Shown piece by piece: positions 19,342 through 27,142 of a stretch of 64,000 nt of DNA; the first letter of the stretch is position 1; each line of letters opens with the position of its first letter. The stretch comes from Glaciihabitans arcticus (GTDB lineage: Bacteria > Actinomycetota > Actinomycetes > Actinomycetales > Microbacteriaceae). The notes under the pieces were generated by a model. That model did not search any database and had not been told where the DNA came from. It saw nothing but the letters and a program-made list of their open reading frames with translations. The position numbers and the translations under genes were made by a program. The stretch covers positions 124,001 to 188,000 of the forward strand of contig NZ_SISG01000001.1 in the NCBI RefSeq assembly GCF_004310685.1, read 5' to 3'.

Positions 19342-19421
19342 ATCTGAAAGTAGCCCCGAACTGGGATGTTGATTCGAATGTAAATCGTGTTTGGCTGGTC
19401 CCGACGATCCACACGACTTCG

Positions 19422-21845
19422 ATGACGAGGGTGAGCATTTTGGGACACACGGCGAAGGAACTCGCGACTCAGTACGCCGATCCAGCTTGGCGTGAGCGCT
19501 ATTCCAAAATAAGTGATCTTCTCCAAATTCTTGGCGACTGTATTATCCCAAACGACTACGCCGTCTCGGGCGACATCAACTCTGCGCTCGCTCTTAGCGC
19601 GGAGGGCGCGAAGATGAAAGATCGGCTTATCCGTAAGGAGCACATCCCCGCGATGGAGGCGCACTTGATGTGCGCTCTAACGTTTGGGCATAAAGAACTG
19701 TTCATCGACGTCGAACTGACGGATGTCGAAAAACTAGCATCAGCCATTTCTTCGCAGTTGGTCGAGCGCAAGATCAGATTTCCCTACAGTTACGGCCGCG
19801 ACATATACGACGCGTACTCCGTCTTGTTTGAAGATGAAAAAGACGTGCTGACACTCGATGAGACCTTCAGGTTGATAGACGAGGTGCCGGCGGGAGTGTT
19901 CCAGTACGGCACGTTCGTGCTTGGCCCCTACGGAATTCTGAACAGTGCAACGTCTCGCTTTGTGCATTTCAGCAGGCAAGTCCCCGCTTTCCACTGCGCG
20001 CAGTCAACCTGCAACGCCGTCCATCCCATTCGTTTGACCACCGGATATGACGCGACTATCAATGACGAGCGGAAGAAGCTTCATCGAATTCTGGATGAGG
20101 AATCCGATCAGACAGCCGATTGGTGGGGGCTAGCACTTGAAGTGCGGGACTTTGCTGGTTCGTACTATGGCGATCATCATTCCGGCACAGTCGTTGCGCT
20201 GATTGGAGATTGTCTCAGCGATACCGAGTTTTCGAGTTTGCTTGTCTACCTCCTAGATAGCACGAAGGGCGCTTTCCGCGAGGTTGTGAAGGACGCGCTT
20301 GGGACGGGTTCAGCCCGCGACATGGTTGCCAAACTGACTCGCGCGGAAATGCAGCAAATCGCGCTGCTAGCTGAAGAATCGTGGCTGACGCAGGGACTCG
20401 ACTATCTAGTTCGAGCCGGAGAAATTCACATACCAAAAGGCGAGATACGTCGTCCGGTGACCAACATCCGTAGGAGTTCAGGGGCATTCAATTTGGTCCC
20501 CGAGTTGGGTCATTTCGGGGTGCGATTCGTTTCGAGTGATCCAGGATTCGCCTCGCTCCGAGAACGTCGGCTTCTACACAAGCTCTATCTCAAAGACGAC
20601 CTCACAGACACGGAAGAGCTCGACTGGCAACTCCGTGGCTTCGACTCTGACGACCTCGACGAGCGGCTCGAAAATTTCTTCCGATCGACCGACCCGCGAA
20701 GCGCACTGAGACGAATGGTCCTGGCACGAAAGACCAACATGATAATGGCGTGCGAGGAGGTCGGCCTGGAAGATGGCGAGCACCTATCTGATAGCGATCT
20801 CGTCGAGACCATTCTTTGGAAGCTTGGGTTTGCCGTGCATTTCGAGGACGATCCGCACGGATATTTTTGGGACCTCCATCAAAGGATTTCTGCGCTGACG
20901 CAATCCTCTAGAATTTCCGGCATTGGCGAATCCGAAACGTTTCGGGGAGTAGCAAGTCTCTATTTCACTGAACTCGAGGGCCTTCTCATAGACAGTCTCG
21001 CATTCGGGACGTGGGCGCTTCTGACCGACCACACTTCTGAGTTCTCGCCGTTCAGCTACGACAATGAGCATGACCGATTGCTCGGCCTTTCTCGGCTTCA
21101 AGTCGCTCATGACCTGTCCGGCAACGAACATGAGAACTTCGACTTTACGTCAGACAAGATGGATCTATACTCCCTGGTACGTGGGTTTGGGATCCTTTCA
21201 AAGGAGCTCGCTCGTCTCGAGCAAGATCGCTCTGCATCTGCCCGAAGCGCAGGGTCGTTCCCTCAATTTGAAGGGAAGACGGAGTTGAAATCCTTCGTTT
21301 TTCGGTCGACCGTGCCTTACCTAGACCTGACGGATGCTTCTAGGGTGCGATTACGAGAAGGACTTTCTCAGATCACGAATCAAATGATCTCTCCCGTTGA
21401 GGTCAATCAGGTGCGAAACGACTACTCGCACTATCGACGCACCTCGCCAGAGATAGATCGAATGGCCAACGCGCTCGACGCGATTGGCACCGCGGTCAGG
21501 GAGATTGAGAACCTCGGTTTGGCGCGCTTGCTATGTGCTCCATCCGGTTTCGAGTCCGACGCTTGGGGCCGTAGTCAGCACAAATTCTCCGGTCCGCGAA
21601 GCGTTGAGCATCTATTTGCGCGCCCATCAAGCTACGACTGGATGGGACTGCCGGGTCTGAATCAACCGCAATACATTGTCCGCTCGGCAGGTTTTGCAGA
21701 GCCAAACGAAGTCCTTCGATTCACGCAGCGGTTCGAAAGCGAATTTTCGCGGATGTGGAATGGATACCCGATACGCAGGGCAGCAACGGTCTCCATCCCC
21801 GTTGGCTCCGATGAGGTTGACAACCACTCTGAGAATCAGCGGTAG
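19422..21845 (+). CDS. 807-residue protein with HEPN-type R-N-x3-H motif, candidate defence protein
   Basis: I do not recognise this protein as a whole. It is soluble, without signal peptide or membrane helix. Residues 191-201 (HCAQSTCNAVH) form a compact His/Cys cluster that may bind metal. Near the C-terminus the helix-rich stretch around R665-N666-D667-Y668-S669-H670 (VRNDYSHYRR) matches the R-(polar)-x3-H motif of HEPN ribonucleases. HEPN domains cut RNA in many abortive-infection and toxin systems. The large N-terminal part could be a sensor. The gene stands alone, has lower GC and more AT-ending codons than both neighbours, and interrupts core-like genes, so recent acquisition is likely. 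The start is the first ATG in the open frame; GTG 19431 is an alternative. Confidence 0.6.
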   Translation: MTRVSILGHTAKELATQYADPAWRERYSKISDLLQILGDCIIPNDYAVSGDINSALALSAEGAKMKDRLIRKEHIPAMEAHLMCALTFGHKELFIDVELTDVEKLASAISSQLVERKIRFPYSYGRDIYDAYSVLFEDEKDVLTLDETFRLIDEVPAGVFQYGTFVLGPYGILNSATSRFVHFSRQVPAFHCAQSTCNAVHPIRLTTGYDATINDERKKLHRILDEESDQTADWWGLALEVRDFAGSYYGDHHSGTVVALIGDCLSDTEFSSLLVYLLDSTKGAFREVVKDALGTGSARDMVAKLTRAEMQQIALLAEESWLTQGLDYLVRAGEIHIPKGEIRRPVTNIRRSSGAFNLVPELGHFGVRFVSSDPGFASLRERRLLHKLYLKDDLTDTEELDWQLRGFDSDDLDERLENFFRSTDPRSALRRMVLARKTNMIMACEEVGLEDGEHLSDSDLVETILWKLGFAVHFEDDPHGYFWDLHQRISALTQSSRISGIGESETFRGVASLYFTELEGLLIDSLAFGTWALLTDHTSEFSPFSYDNEHDRLLGLSRLQVAHDLSGNEHENFDFTSDKMDLYSLVRGFGILSKELARLEQDRSASARSAGSFPQFEGKTELKSFVFRSTVPYLDLTDASRVRLREGLSQITNQMISPVEVNQVRNDYSHYRRTSPEIDRMANALDAIGTAVREIENLGLARLLCAPSGFESDAWGRSQHKFSGPRSVEHLFARPSSYDWMGLPGLNQPQYIVRSAGFAEPNEVLRFTQRFESEFSRMWNGYPIRRAATVSIPVGSDEVDNHSENQR

Positions 21846-21931
21846 GAGCCTGGGATTCCTCGCCGCGCGGAAAGGCTAGGTTCGTCAATTACCCAGACCC
21901 CAGCTGCGGTGTATGAGCGCCAGACATGGGG

Positions 21932-22414
21932 CTAGGCGAGCTCCTTGCGGAAGTAGTGAAACACGATCTCGTCGGCGGTCAGCGACGTGTCGAACAGGGG
22001 CGTGTAGCCGGTGGCGAGGTAGAGGCGCACTGCCTCCGGCTGGCGCGGACCTGTGCTGAGCTCGACGATCGAGTGGCCGCGTCGGGCGGCCTCGGCCTCG
22101 AGCTCGGCGAGGATCAGCCGGGCAAGGCCCTGACCGCGGAAGTCCGCGTGGGTCCACATGCGCTTCACCTCGACGGTCGTCTCGCTCATCCGCATAAACG
22201 CCCCGGCCGAGACCGCCCGACCGTCGCGCACGAGCACCACGAAGTCGCCGTCCGGCGCGGAGAAGGTGGAGGCGGGGTAGCGATTGATCTCCGTTGACGC
22301 CGGCTGGCCGAACATGTCGCCGTACCGGTCGTCGTACTCGCGCTCGAGGTCGGCGAGCACCTCGACGACGAGCGGATCAAGCGGTGTGGTGTGGATGAGT
22401 CTGTCGGTGGTCAC
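21932..22414 (-). CDS. GNAT family N-acetyltransferase
   Basis: A 160-residue single-domain GNAT protein. The acetyl-CoA-binding stretch is MWTHADFRGQGLARLILAEL (near residues 85-104), followed by the conserved ATGYTPLFDTS segment typical of the C-terminal strand. The N-terminal part (EREYDDRYGDMFGQ) is typical of a common actinobacterial subgroup of unknown substrate. The start codon is GTG. It is followed 36 bases upstream by the galE stop on the same strand, so it could be the distal gene of a galE transcript. Confidence 0.85.
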   Translation of the reverse strand: MTTDRLIHTTPLDPLVVEVLADLEREYDDRYGDMFGQPASTEINRYPASTFSAPDGDFVVLVRDGRAVSAGAFMRMSETTVEVKRMWTHADFRGQGLARLILAELEAEAARRGHSIVELSTGPRQPEAVRLYLATGYTPLFDTSLTADEIVFHYFRKELA

Positions 22415-22450
22415 GTGGGTAGAAGGCCGAGGGGCGTCGACGTATTCCGA

Positions 22451-23434
22451 TCAGCCCGCGAACTTCTCGGCCCAGCGCAGCGAGTCGCGGATGCCGTCCT
22501 CGATCGTGAGCTGCGGGGTCCAGCCGAGCGCCTGGGGTGCACGGTCGCTGGTCGTGTATGCGCCGGCCGCGTCGCCGGGGCGGGCCGGTCCGACGAGAAC
22601 CTCGAGGTCGGATCCGGAGACCTCGATGAACATGTCGGTGAACTCTTTCACCGTGGTGCCGAGGCCGGTGCCGATGTTGAGCACCGCGTACGGCGCCGAC
22701 GGGGTGGCGACCTCGTCGAAGCGCTTGAGCGCGGCGACGTGCGCGAGGGCCAGGTCCCAGACGTGGATGAAGTCGCGGATGCCGGAGCCGTCACGGGTGG
22801 GCCAGTCCATACCCGTGATGGTGAACGGCACGCCGGTGCGGGCAGCCGTGACCAGCTTGCCGAGCACGTGGCTGGGCAACGGGTCCTGGAGGCCGGTGCG
22901 CAACTGGGGGTCGGCGCCGATCGGGTTGAAGTAGCGGAGCGCGATGGCGCGGAATTCGCCGGCCGCAGCGCCATCCCGAAGCACGCTCTCGAAGATGGCC
23001 TTCGAATTAGCGTACGGGCTGGTCGGGTTGATGGGCGAGTTCTCGTCGACGGTGAAGTCGGCGCTCACGCTGTAGATTGAGGCCGAGGAGGAGAAGATGA
23101 CGCGCTCGCAGCCGTTGCGACGCAGGTGCTGCAGCATGCTGATGCCCTTGCCGACGTTGTTCGCGTAGTAATCGACCGGCTGCTCGACCGACTCGGGCAC
23201 CACGATCTTCGCCGCGCAGTGGATGACCGCCGAGATGTCGGGATGCGCCGCGAAGATGCTGTCGATCAGGTCGCCGTCGGCGACATCGCCCTCGAAGAAC
23301 ACGTGCTTGCCGGCCCAGTCGCGTCGCCCCTTGGAGAAGTCGTCGAGGATGATCGGCTCGATCCCCTGGTCGACACAGGCGTTCGCGATGGTGCTTCCGA
23401 TGTATCCGGCGCCGCCGGTAAGGAGGATCTTCAC
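22451..23434 (-). CDS. galE: UDP-glucose 4-epimerase
   Basis: A 327-residue extended short-chain dehydrogenase that interconverts UDP-glucose and UDP-galactose for galactose use and envelope glycan synthesis. The NAD motif TGGAGYIG is at residues 6-13, the catalytic Ser is in SSSAS (115-119), and the Tyr-Lys pair is Y141 and K145 in SPYANSK. ALRYFNPIGAD is the expected sugar-binding segment. The start is GTG; a TAGAAT box lies seven bases upstream and no ribosome binding site is seen, suggesting a leaderless transcript. It is divergent from the LysE-family gene. Confidence 0.93.
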   Translation of the reverse strand: MKILLTGGAGYIGSTIANACVDQGIEPIILDDFSKGRRDWAGKHVFFEGDVADGDLIDSIFAAHPDISAVIHCAAKIVVPESVEQPVDYYANNVGKGISMLQHLRRNGCERVIFSSSASIYSVSADFTVDENSPINPTSPYANSKAIFESVLRDGAAAGEFRAIALRYFNPIGADPQLRTGLQDPLPSHVLGKLVTAARTGVPFTITGMDWPTRDGSGIRDFIHVWDLALAHVAALKRFDEVATPSAPYAVLNIGTGLGTTVKEFTDMFIEVSGSDLEVLVGPARPGDAAGAYTTSDRAPQALGWTPQLTIEDGIRDSLRWAEKFAG

Positions 23435-23441
23435 GCTCGGA

Positions 23442-23447
23442 ATTCTA
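23442..23447 (-). promoter_or_regulatory. -10 box of leaderless galE transcript
   Basis: On the reverse strand, TAGAAT seven bases before the GTG start. Confidence 0.5.
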
Positions 23448-23471
23448 GCGCGGAGGGTTTTGCGAACCGGC

Positions 23472-23477
23472 TAGCAT
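23472..23477 (+). promoter_or_regulatory. -10 box of leaderless LysE-family transcript
   Basis: TAGCAT, six bases before ATG 23484. Confidence 0.5.
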
Positions 23478-23483
23478 CGCAGC

Positions 23484-24119
23484 ATGGTCCCTGTCGCGAA
23501 CCTCGTCGCCTTCGCGCTCGCCGCGCTTGTGCTCGTCGCGCTGCCCGGTCCGAGTGTGCTGTTCGTCGTCGGCCGCGCCCTCTCTATCGGTCGCGTCGGT
23601 GCCCTGCTCAGCGTCGCGGGCAACGCGGTCGGCATGTTCGCGCAGGTGGTGGCGATCTCCGCGGGACTCGGCCTGCTGCTCGAGCAGTCCATAGTCGCCC
23701 TCACGGTGATCAAGTTCGCGGGCGCCGCGTTCCTCGTCTATCTCGGAGTGCAGGCGATCCGGCACCGCAACAGGCACGTCGAAGCTCCCGAGGGCGGGGC
23801 ATCCATCGGCCGCCTGCGTTCGCTTCTCGAGGGCATGGTCGTCGGTGTGACGAACCCCAAGTCGATTGTGTTCTTCGTCGCAGTGCTGCCGCAATTCGTC
23901 GACGCGAGCGTGGGTAGCGTGCCCCTGCAGCTGCTGGAACTCGGCGCGATCTTCGCGACCATGGCCCTGCTGCTCGACAGCGTCTGGGCGATCGGTGCCG
24001 GTTACGCGCGCGAGTGGTTCGGTCGATCCCCGAAGAGGATGTCCCGGCTCGCCGCCACCGGAGGTGTTGCGATGATCGGGCTCGGCGTGGGCCTCGCGGC
24101 GTCTGGCTCGAAGAGCTAG
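23484..24119 (+). CDS. LysE/RhtB family amino acid exporter
   Basis: A 211-residue inner membrane protein with six predicted helices. The family signature is visible: LVLVALPGPSVLFVVGRALSIG near the N-terminus (the ALPGPS loop), then GAAFLVYLGVQAIRH and GMVVGVTNPKSIVFFVAVLPQFV. These proteins export amino acids or related small amines by proton exchange; the substrate cannot be read from sequence. It has no ribosome binding site, consistent with a leaderless start. Immediately downstream on the other strand is a ridA remnant. Confidence 0.9.
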   Translation: MVPVANLVAFALAALVLVALPGPSVLFVVGRALSIGRVGALLSVAGNAVGMFAQVVAISAGLGLLLEQSIVALTVIKFAGAAFLVYLGVQAIRHRNRHVEAPEGGASIGRLRSLLEGMVVGVTNPKSIVFFVAVLPQFVDASVGSVPLQLLELGAIFATMALLLDSVWAIGAGYAREWFGRSPKRMSRLAATGGVAMIGLGVGLAASGSKS

Positions 24120-24276
24120 CTACACGACAGCGAGCCCGTCGATCTTGATCAGCATCCGGGGGAGAGGCAGCCCGGTGAACACCGTTGTGCGGCTCGGCAG
24201 GACGTCGCCGCCGTGCAGCCCCATGTGGTCTGCACGGCGACGTCGGTCTTGCTCGCGACTTCCCCGGTCGCGCTAG
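24120..24276 (-). pseudogene. RidA family remnant with internal deletion and frame break
   Basis: Reading the reverse strand to the stop at 24120 gives the C-terminus PSRTTVFTGLPLPRMLIKID followed by GLAVV, a clear RidA/YjgF ending. Just upstream, in another frame (24221-24276), GEVASKTDVAVQTT matches the mid-RidA stretch GEV-x4-D-x2-x-QT. The segment between the two, about 60-70 residues in intact RidA, and the N-terminal half are missing. RidA removes reactive enamine/imine intermediates made by PLP enzymes, and the next gene is a PLP enzyme, so it may once have been a partner. Confidence 0.7.
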
Positions 24277-24279
24277 CGT
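24274..24279 (+). promoter_or_regulatory. -10 box of leaderless PLP-enzyme transcript
   Basis: TAGCGT, six bases before GTG 24286. It overlaps the broken end of the ridA remnant. Confidence 0.45.
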
Positions 24280-24285
24280 GGGCTC

Positions 24286-25452
24286 GTGATGATCGGGCCA
24301 GAGCACAAGTCCTTCCCGCCCTCCGCGTGGGGCAGCACCGCCGAGCAGTTCCTCGCGACCGGGCCGACCCTCGCCGATTTCCAGACACCGCTGCTGACGC
24401 TGACGCGTGACGCTCTCGATGCGAACACCGCGGTGATGAGTGGATGGCTCGGCGCCCGATCGCTGCAGATCGCACCCCACGGCAAGACCACCATGGCACC
24501 GCAACTCTGGCGGGACCTGCTCGACGCGGGCGCGTGGGGGATCACCCTCGCCACCCCCTGGCAGGTGCAGCTGGGCCGCGCGCACGGGCTCGAGCGCATC
24601 ATGCTCGCGAACTCGCTCGTCGACCCGGTGGCACTCGCGTGGCTCGCCGAGGAGCTGCGCGACCCCGCGTTCGAGTTCGTCTGCTGGGTGGACAACGCCC
24701 GGACGGTGGAGCTGATGACGGCCGCCCTCGGTGAACTGCCGCGCCCCGTCGAGGTGATCATCGAGCTCGGTTCGCCGGGCGCCCGCACCGGGGCGCGCAG
24801 TATCGATGAAGCGGTGCGCGTCGCGGACGCCGTGCGCGAGAGTCCTTCGCTCACCGTGCGGGGAGTAGGCGGCTACGAGGGATCGATCGCCCACGACCGC
24901 TCCGAGAAATCACTGGAGGCGGTGCGCACTTGGCTCGGGCTCCTTCTCGGCCTGCACGAGAGACTGCGCGACCACTACGACGATCGCGAGCCGATCGTGA
25001 CGGCGGGCGGCAGCGCTTACGTCGAACTCGTCGCGGAGGCGCTCGAGGGCGTGGACGGCATCCCGCTGTTGCGATCGGGCGCGTATCAGGTGCATGACGA
25101 CGGCTTCTACGACTCGATCTCCCCGCTGCCCCTGCGGTCTGCGATGCACGGCTGGGCGCGCGTCGTCTCGCGCCCCGAGCCGGGCCTCGCGCTGCTCGAT
25201 GGTGGTCGCCGCGACTTTCCGTGGGACGAGGGGATGCCCGTCGCCCTCGATATTCCCGAAAGCCAGGTGACCGCCCTCAACGACCAACACGCGTTCCTGC
25301 GCCTGCCTGCAAGTGCCGAGCTCGCCATCGGCGACGTCGTGCGCCTCGGGCTCAGCCACCCCTGCTCGGCCTTGGACCGCTGGACGCTGATCCCGGTGAT
25401 TGCGTCGACGGATGACCCGCGCGTGGTCGACGTCATCCGCACCTTCTTCTAG
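24286..25452 (+). CDS. Fold-type III PLP enzyme, D-serine dehydratase/D-threonine aldolase-like
   Basis: A 388-residue protein with an N-terminal alanine-racemase-type barrel and a C-terminal D-serine-dehydratase-like domain. The PLP lysine is K67 in APHGKTTMAPQL. A metal pair, H358 and C360, is seen in GLSHPCSALDRW, matching the zinc site of eukaryotic-type D-serine dehydratase. It should deaminate or cleave a D-hydroxy amino acid; which one is open. The start is GTG followed directly by ATG. Neighbouring LysE exporter and ridA remnant both fit amino acid metabolism. It converges on the permease gene across a terminator hairpin. Confidence 0.82.
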   Translation: MMIGPEHKSFPPSAWGSTAEQFLATGPTLADFQTPLLTLTRDALDANTAVMSGWLGARSLQIAPHGKTTMAPQLWRDLLDAGAWGITLATPWQVQLGRAHGLERIMLANSLVDPVALAWLAEELRDPAFEFVCWVDNARTVELMTAALGELPRPVEVIIELGSPGARTGARSIDEAVRVADAVRESPSLTVRGVGGYEGSIAHDRSEKSLEAVRTWLGLLLGLHERLRDHYDDREPIVTAGGSAYVELVAEALEGVDGIPLLRSGAYQVHDDGFYDSISPLPLRSAMHGWARVVSRPEPGLALLDGGRRDFPWDEGMPVALDIPESQVTALNDQHAFLRLPASAELAIGDVVRLGLSHPCSALDRWTLIPVIASTDDPRVVDVIRTFF

Positions 25453-25465
25453 CGGTTAAAGCAGA

Positions 25466-25494
25466 ACGGCCGGCCACCCCACGTGACCGGCCGT
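25466..25494. terminator. Bidirectional terminator hairpin
   Basis: Perfect ACGGCCGG/CCGGCCGT stem with a 13-base loop, between two convergent stops. It probably serves both the PLP enzyme and the permease gene. Confidence 0.65.
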
Positions 25495-25506
25495 ACTGGT
25501 GACAGG

Positions 25507-27018
25507 TTAGGCCACGTCCCCCGGTCCATCCTTGAGGCCACCCGAGAGTGCGTACTCTTCCTCGGGCGACAGCACCAGGCGATGCCGGCCGACGAGGGCG
25601 AACAGCGCGATGCCGATCACGAAGATCACCACGAACGTGAGCACGGCGAGTTGGAACGGCGGCGCGAGCACGATGCCCAGGAACGCGGCGAACGCGATCA
25701 CGCCGGCGACCACTGCACCCGGAATTCCGGTCGGGCTCGAGTAGGGCCGCACCGCGTTCGGGAACTTCCGGCGAAGTATCACGTAGGACGCCATCTGCAT
25801 GATGTACGAGATCACCGCTCCGAAGACAGCGATGAAGAGGATGATGCCCGACGCTGAGGCACCGAGTTCCTCGTTCACTGCCGGCAGCACCTGGAGTACG
25901 AGCAGCAGGATGACGTAGCCGATCACACCACCCACGACGAGGGCGACCCACGGCGTCTGGTGCTTCTTGCCGGTGAGCGACAGGAACTTCGGGTAGTAGC
26001 CAGCGCGGGAGAGGGAGTACATGTTGCGGCCGTAGGCGAACATGATGCCCTGCAGCGATGCCAGCAGGCCGATGAGCGCGGCGATCGACAGGATGGCGGC
26101 GACGTCATCCGGAAGGAAGACGCGGAAGCCGGCCAGCAGCGGCTCGCCACTGTCGAGGCCTTCGCTGATCGCCTTGCTGCCGGTGACCGCCGGGTTGAGG
26201 AACAGCACCAGCAGGCCGAAGAAGGCGAGGGTGATGACACCCCAGACGCTGGCCTTCGGGATGTCCTTCGTCGGGTTGGTCGCTTCTTCCGCAGCGAGCG
26301 GCAGCTCCTCGATGCCAAGGAAGAACCAGATGGCGAACGGCAGTGCGAACAGGATTCCCGCCGCACCGAACGGCAGGAATGCCGAGTTGCCCTCGGTCGG
26401 GGCGATGTCGAGCAGGTTGTCGAAGTTCACCGCACCGCCCGCGAAGGCGAGGATCCCGAACAGCAGGATGACGGCCATCGAGATGATGGCGACCACCAGC
26501 GCGAAGCGGAAGCCAATCGAGGCGCCGAGCGAGTTGAGACCGATGAAGGCAACGTAGAGGATCGCCCACCAGAGGGGCGCGGGGAGGGTTATCCCGGTGA
26601 GGGCGAGGAGTGCCGAGTCGGCGTAGACGGCCGAGAACCAGACGACCACGGCGGTGGTGACCACGTACTCGATGGTCTCGGCGAGGCCGGTGATAAAGCC
26701 GCCCCACGGCCCCATGGCCGCCCGGGAGAAGGAATAGGCGCCGCCGGTGTGCGGCATCGCTGCCGACATCTCACCGATGGAGAAGATCATGGTGAAGTAC
26801 ATAACGATGATGATGATCATCGCGATGAAGAGGCCGCCCCAGCCGGTCGTGGCGAGCCCTACGTTCCAGCCGGAGAAGTCGCCGGAGATGACGGCGGCGA
26901 TGCCGATGCCCCAGAGGCCCCACACCCCCGCAGTGCGCTTGAGGCTGCGCTTCTCGAAGTAGCCGGCTTCAGCGGTCGTATAGGTAGCGCCCGATGACTT
27001 GGTTGTGGTGTCTGCCAT
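25507..27018 (-). CDS. APC-superfamily permease, ethanolamine permease type
   Basis: A 503-residue transporter with about 12 membrane helices. The N-terminus YFEKRSLKRTAGVWGLWGIG, then VISGDFSGWNVGLATTGWGG, is characteristic of the EAT (ethanolamine transporter) branch of the amino acid/polyamine/organocation superfamily. IGEMSAAMPHTGGAYSFSRA is the usual helix 2-3 region. The ATG at 27018 has GGAGG seven bases upstream and begins where family members do. It is divergent from a glutamine-synthetase-like gene of the same putative pathway, which supports uptake of ethanolamine or a close amine as its job. Confidence 0.85.
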   Translation of the reverse strand: MADTTTKSSGATYTTAEAGYFEKRSLKRTAGVWGLWGIGIAAVISGDFSGWNVGLATTGWGGLFIAMIIIIVMYFTMIFSIGEMSAAMPHTGGAYSFSRAAMGPWGGFITGLAETIEYVVTTAVVVWFSAVYADSALLALTGITLPAPLWWAILYVAFIGLNSLGASIGFRFALVVAIISMAVILLFGILAFAGGAVNFDNLLDIAPTEGNSAFLPFGAAGILFALPFAIWFFLGIEELPLAAEEATNPTKDIPKASVWGVITLAFFGLLVLFLNPAVTGSKAISEGLDSGEPLLAGFRVFLPDDVAAILSIAALIGLLASLQGIMFAYGRNMYSLSRAGYYPKFLSLTGKKHQTPWVALVVGGVIGYVILLLVLQVLPAVNEELGASASGIILFIAVFGAVISYIMQMASYVILRRKFPNAVRPYSSPTGIPGAVVAGVIAFAAFLGIVLAPPFQLAVLTFVVIFVIGIALFALVGRHRLVLSPEEEYALSGGLKDGPGDVA

Positions 27019-27142
27019 GCAATCCTCCAGGGTCGTGTGGTTGATCCTCCCGTTTATTGGTACTTCGTGTCTACCTTTGGGTGTAAACAACGCGTTACGG
27101 AAAGGCCACCTTCCATTGGTGACGCTGTGGTGTAATGGTCGG
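27019..27142. promoter_or_regulatory. Divergent promoter region, permease and gamma-glutamyl ligase operon
   Basis: This 124-base spacer must hold both promoters. A -10-like TGTAAT lies six bases before ATG 27143. A loose inverted repeat, CCATT ... AATGG (27112-27137), could be a target of the FCD regulator encoded at the operon end; this is inference only. Confidence 0.4.

Noticed and set aside
18831-19421. Upstream in-frame extension of the HEPN-like gene into the flavin oxidase gene
   Set aside because: This part reads as Arg-rich shadow sequence of the oxidase; the real protein begins at the ATG after the oxidase stop.
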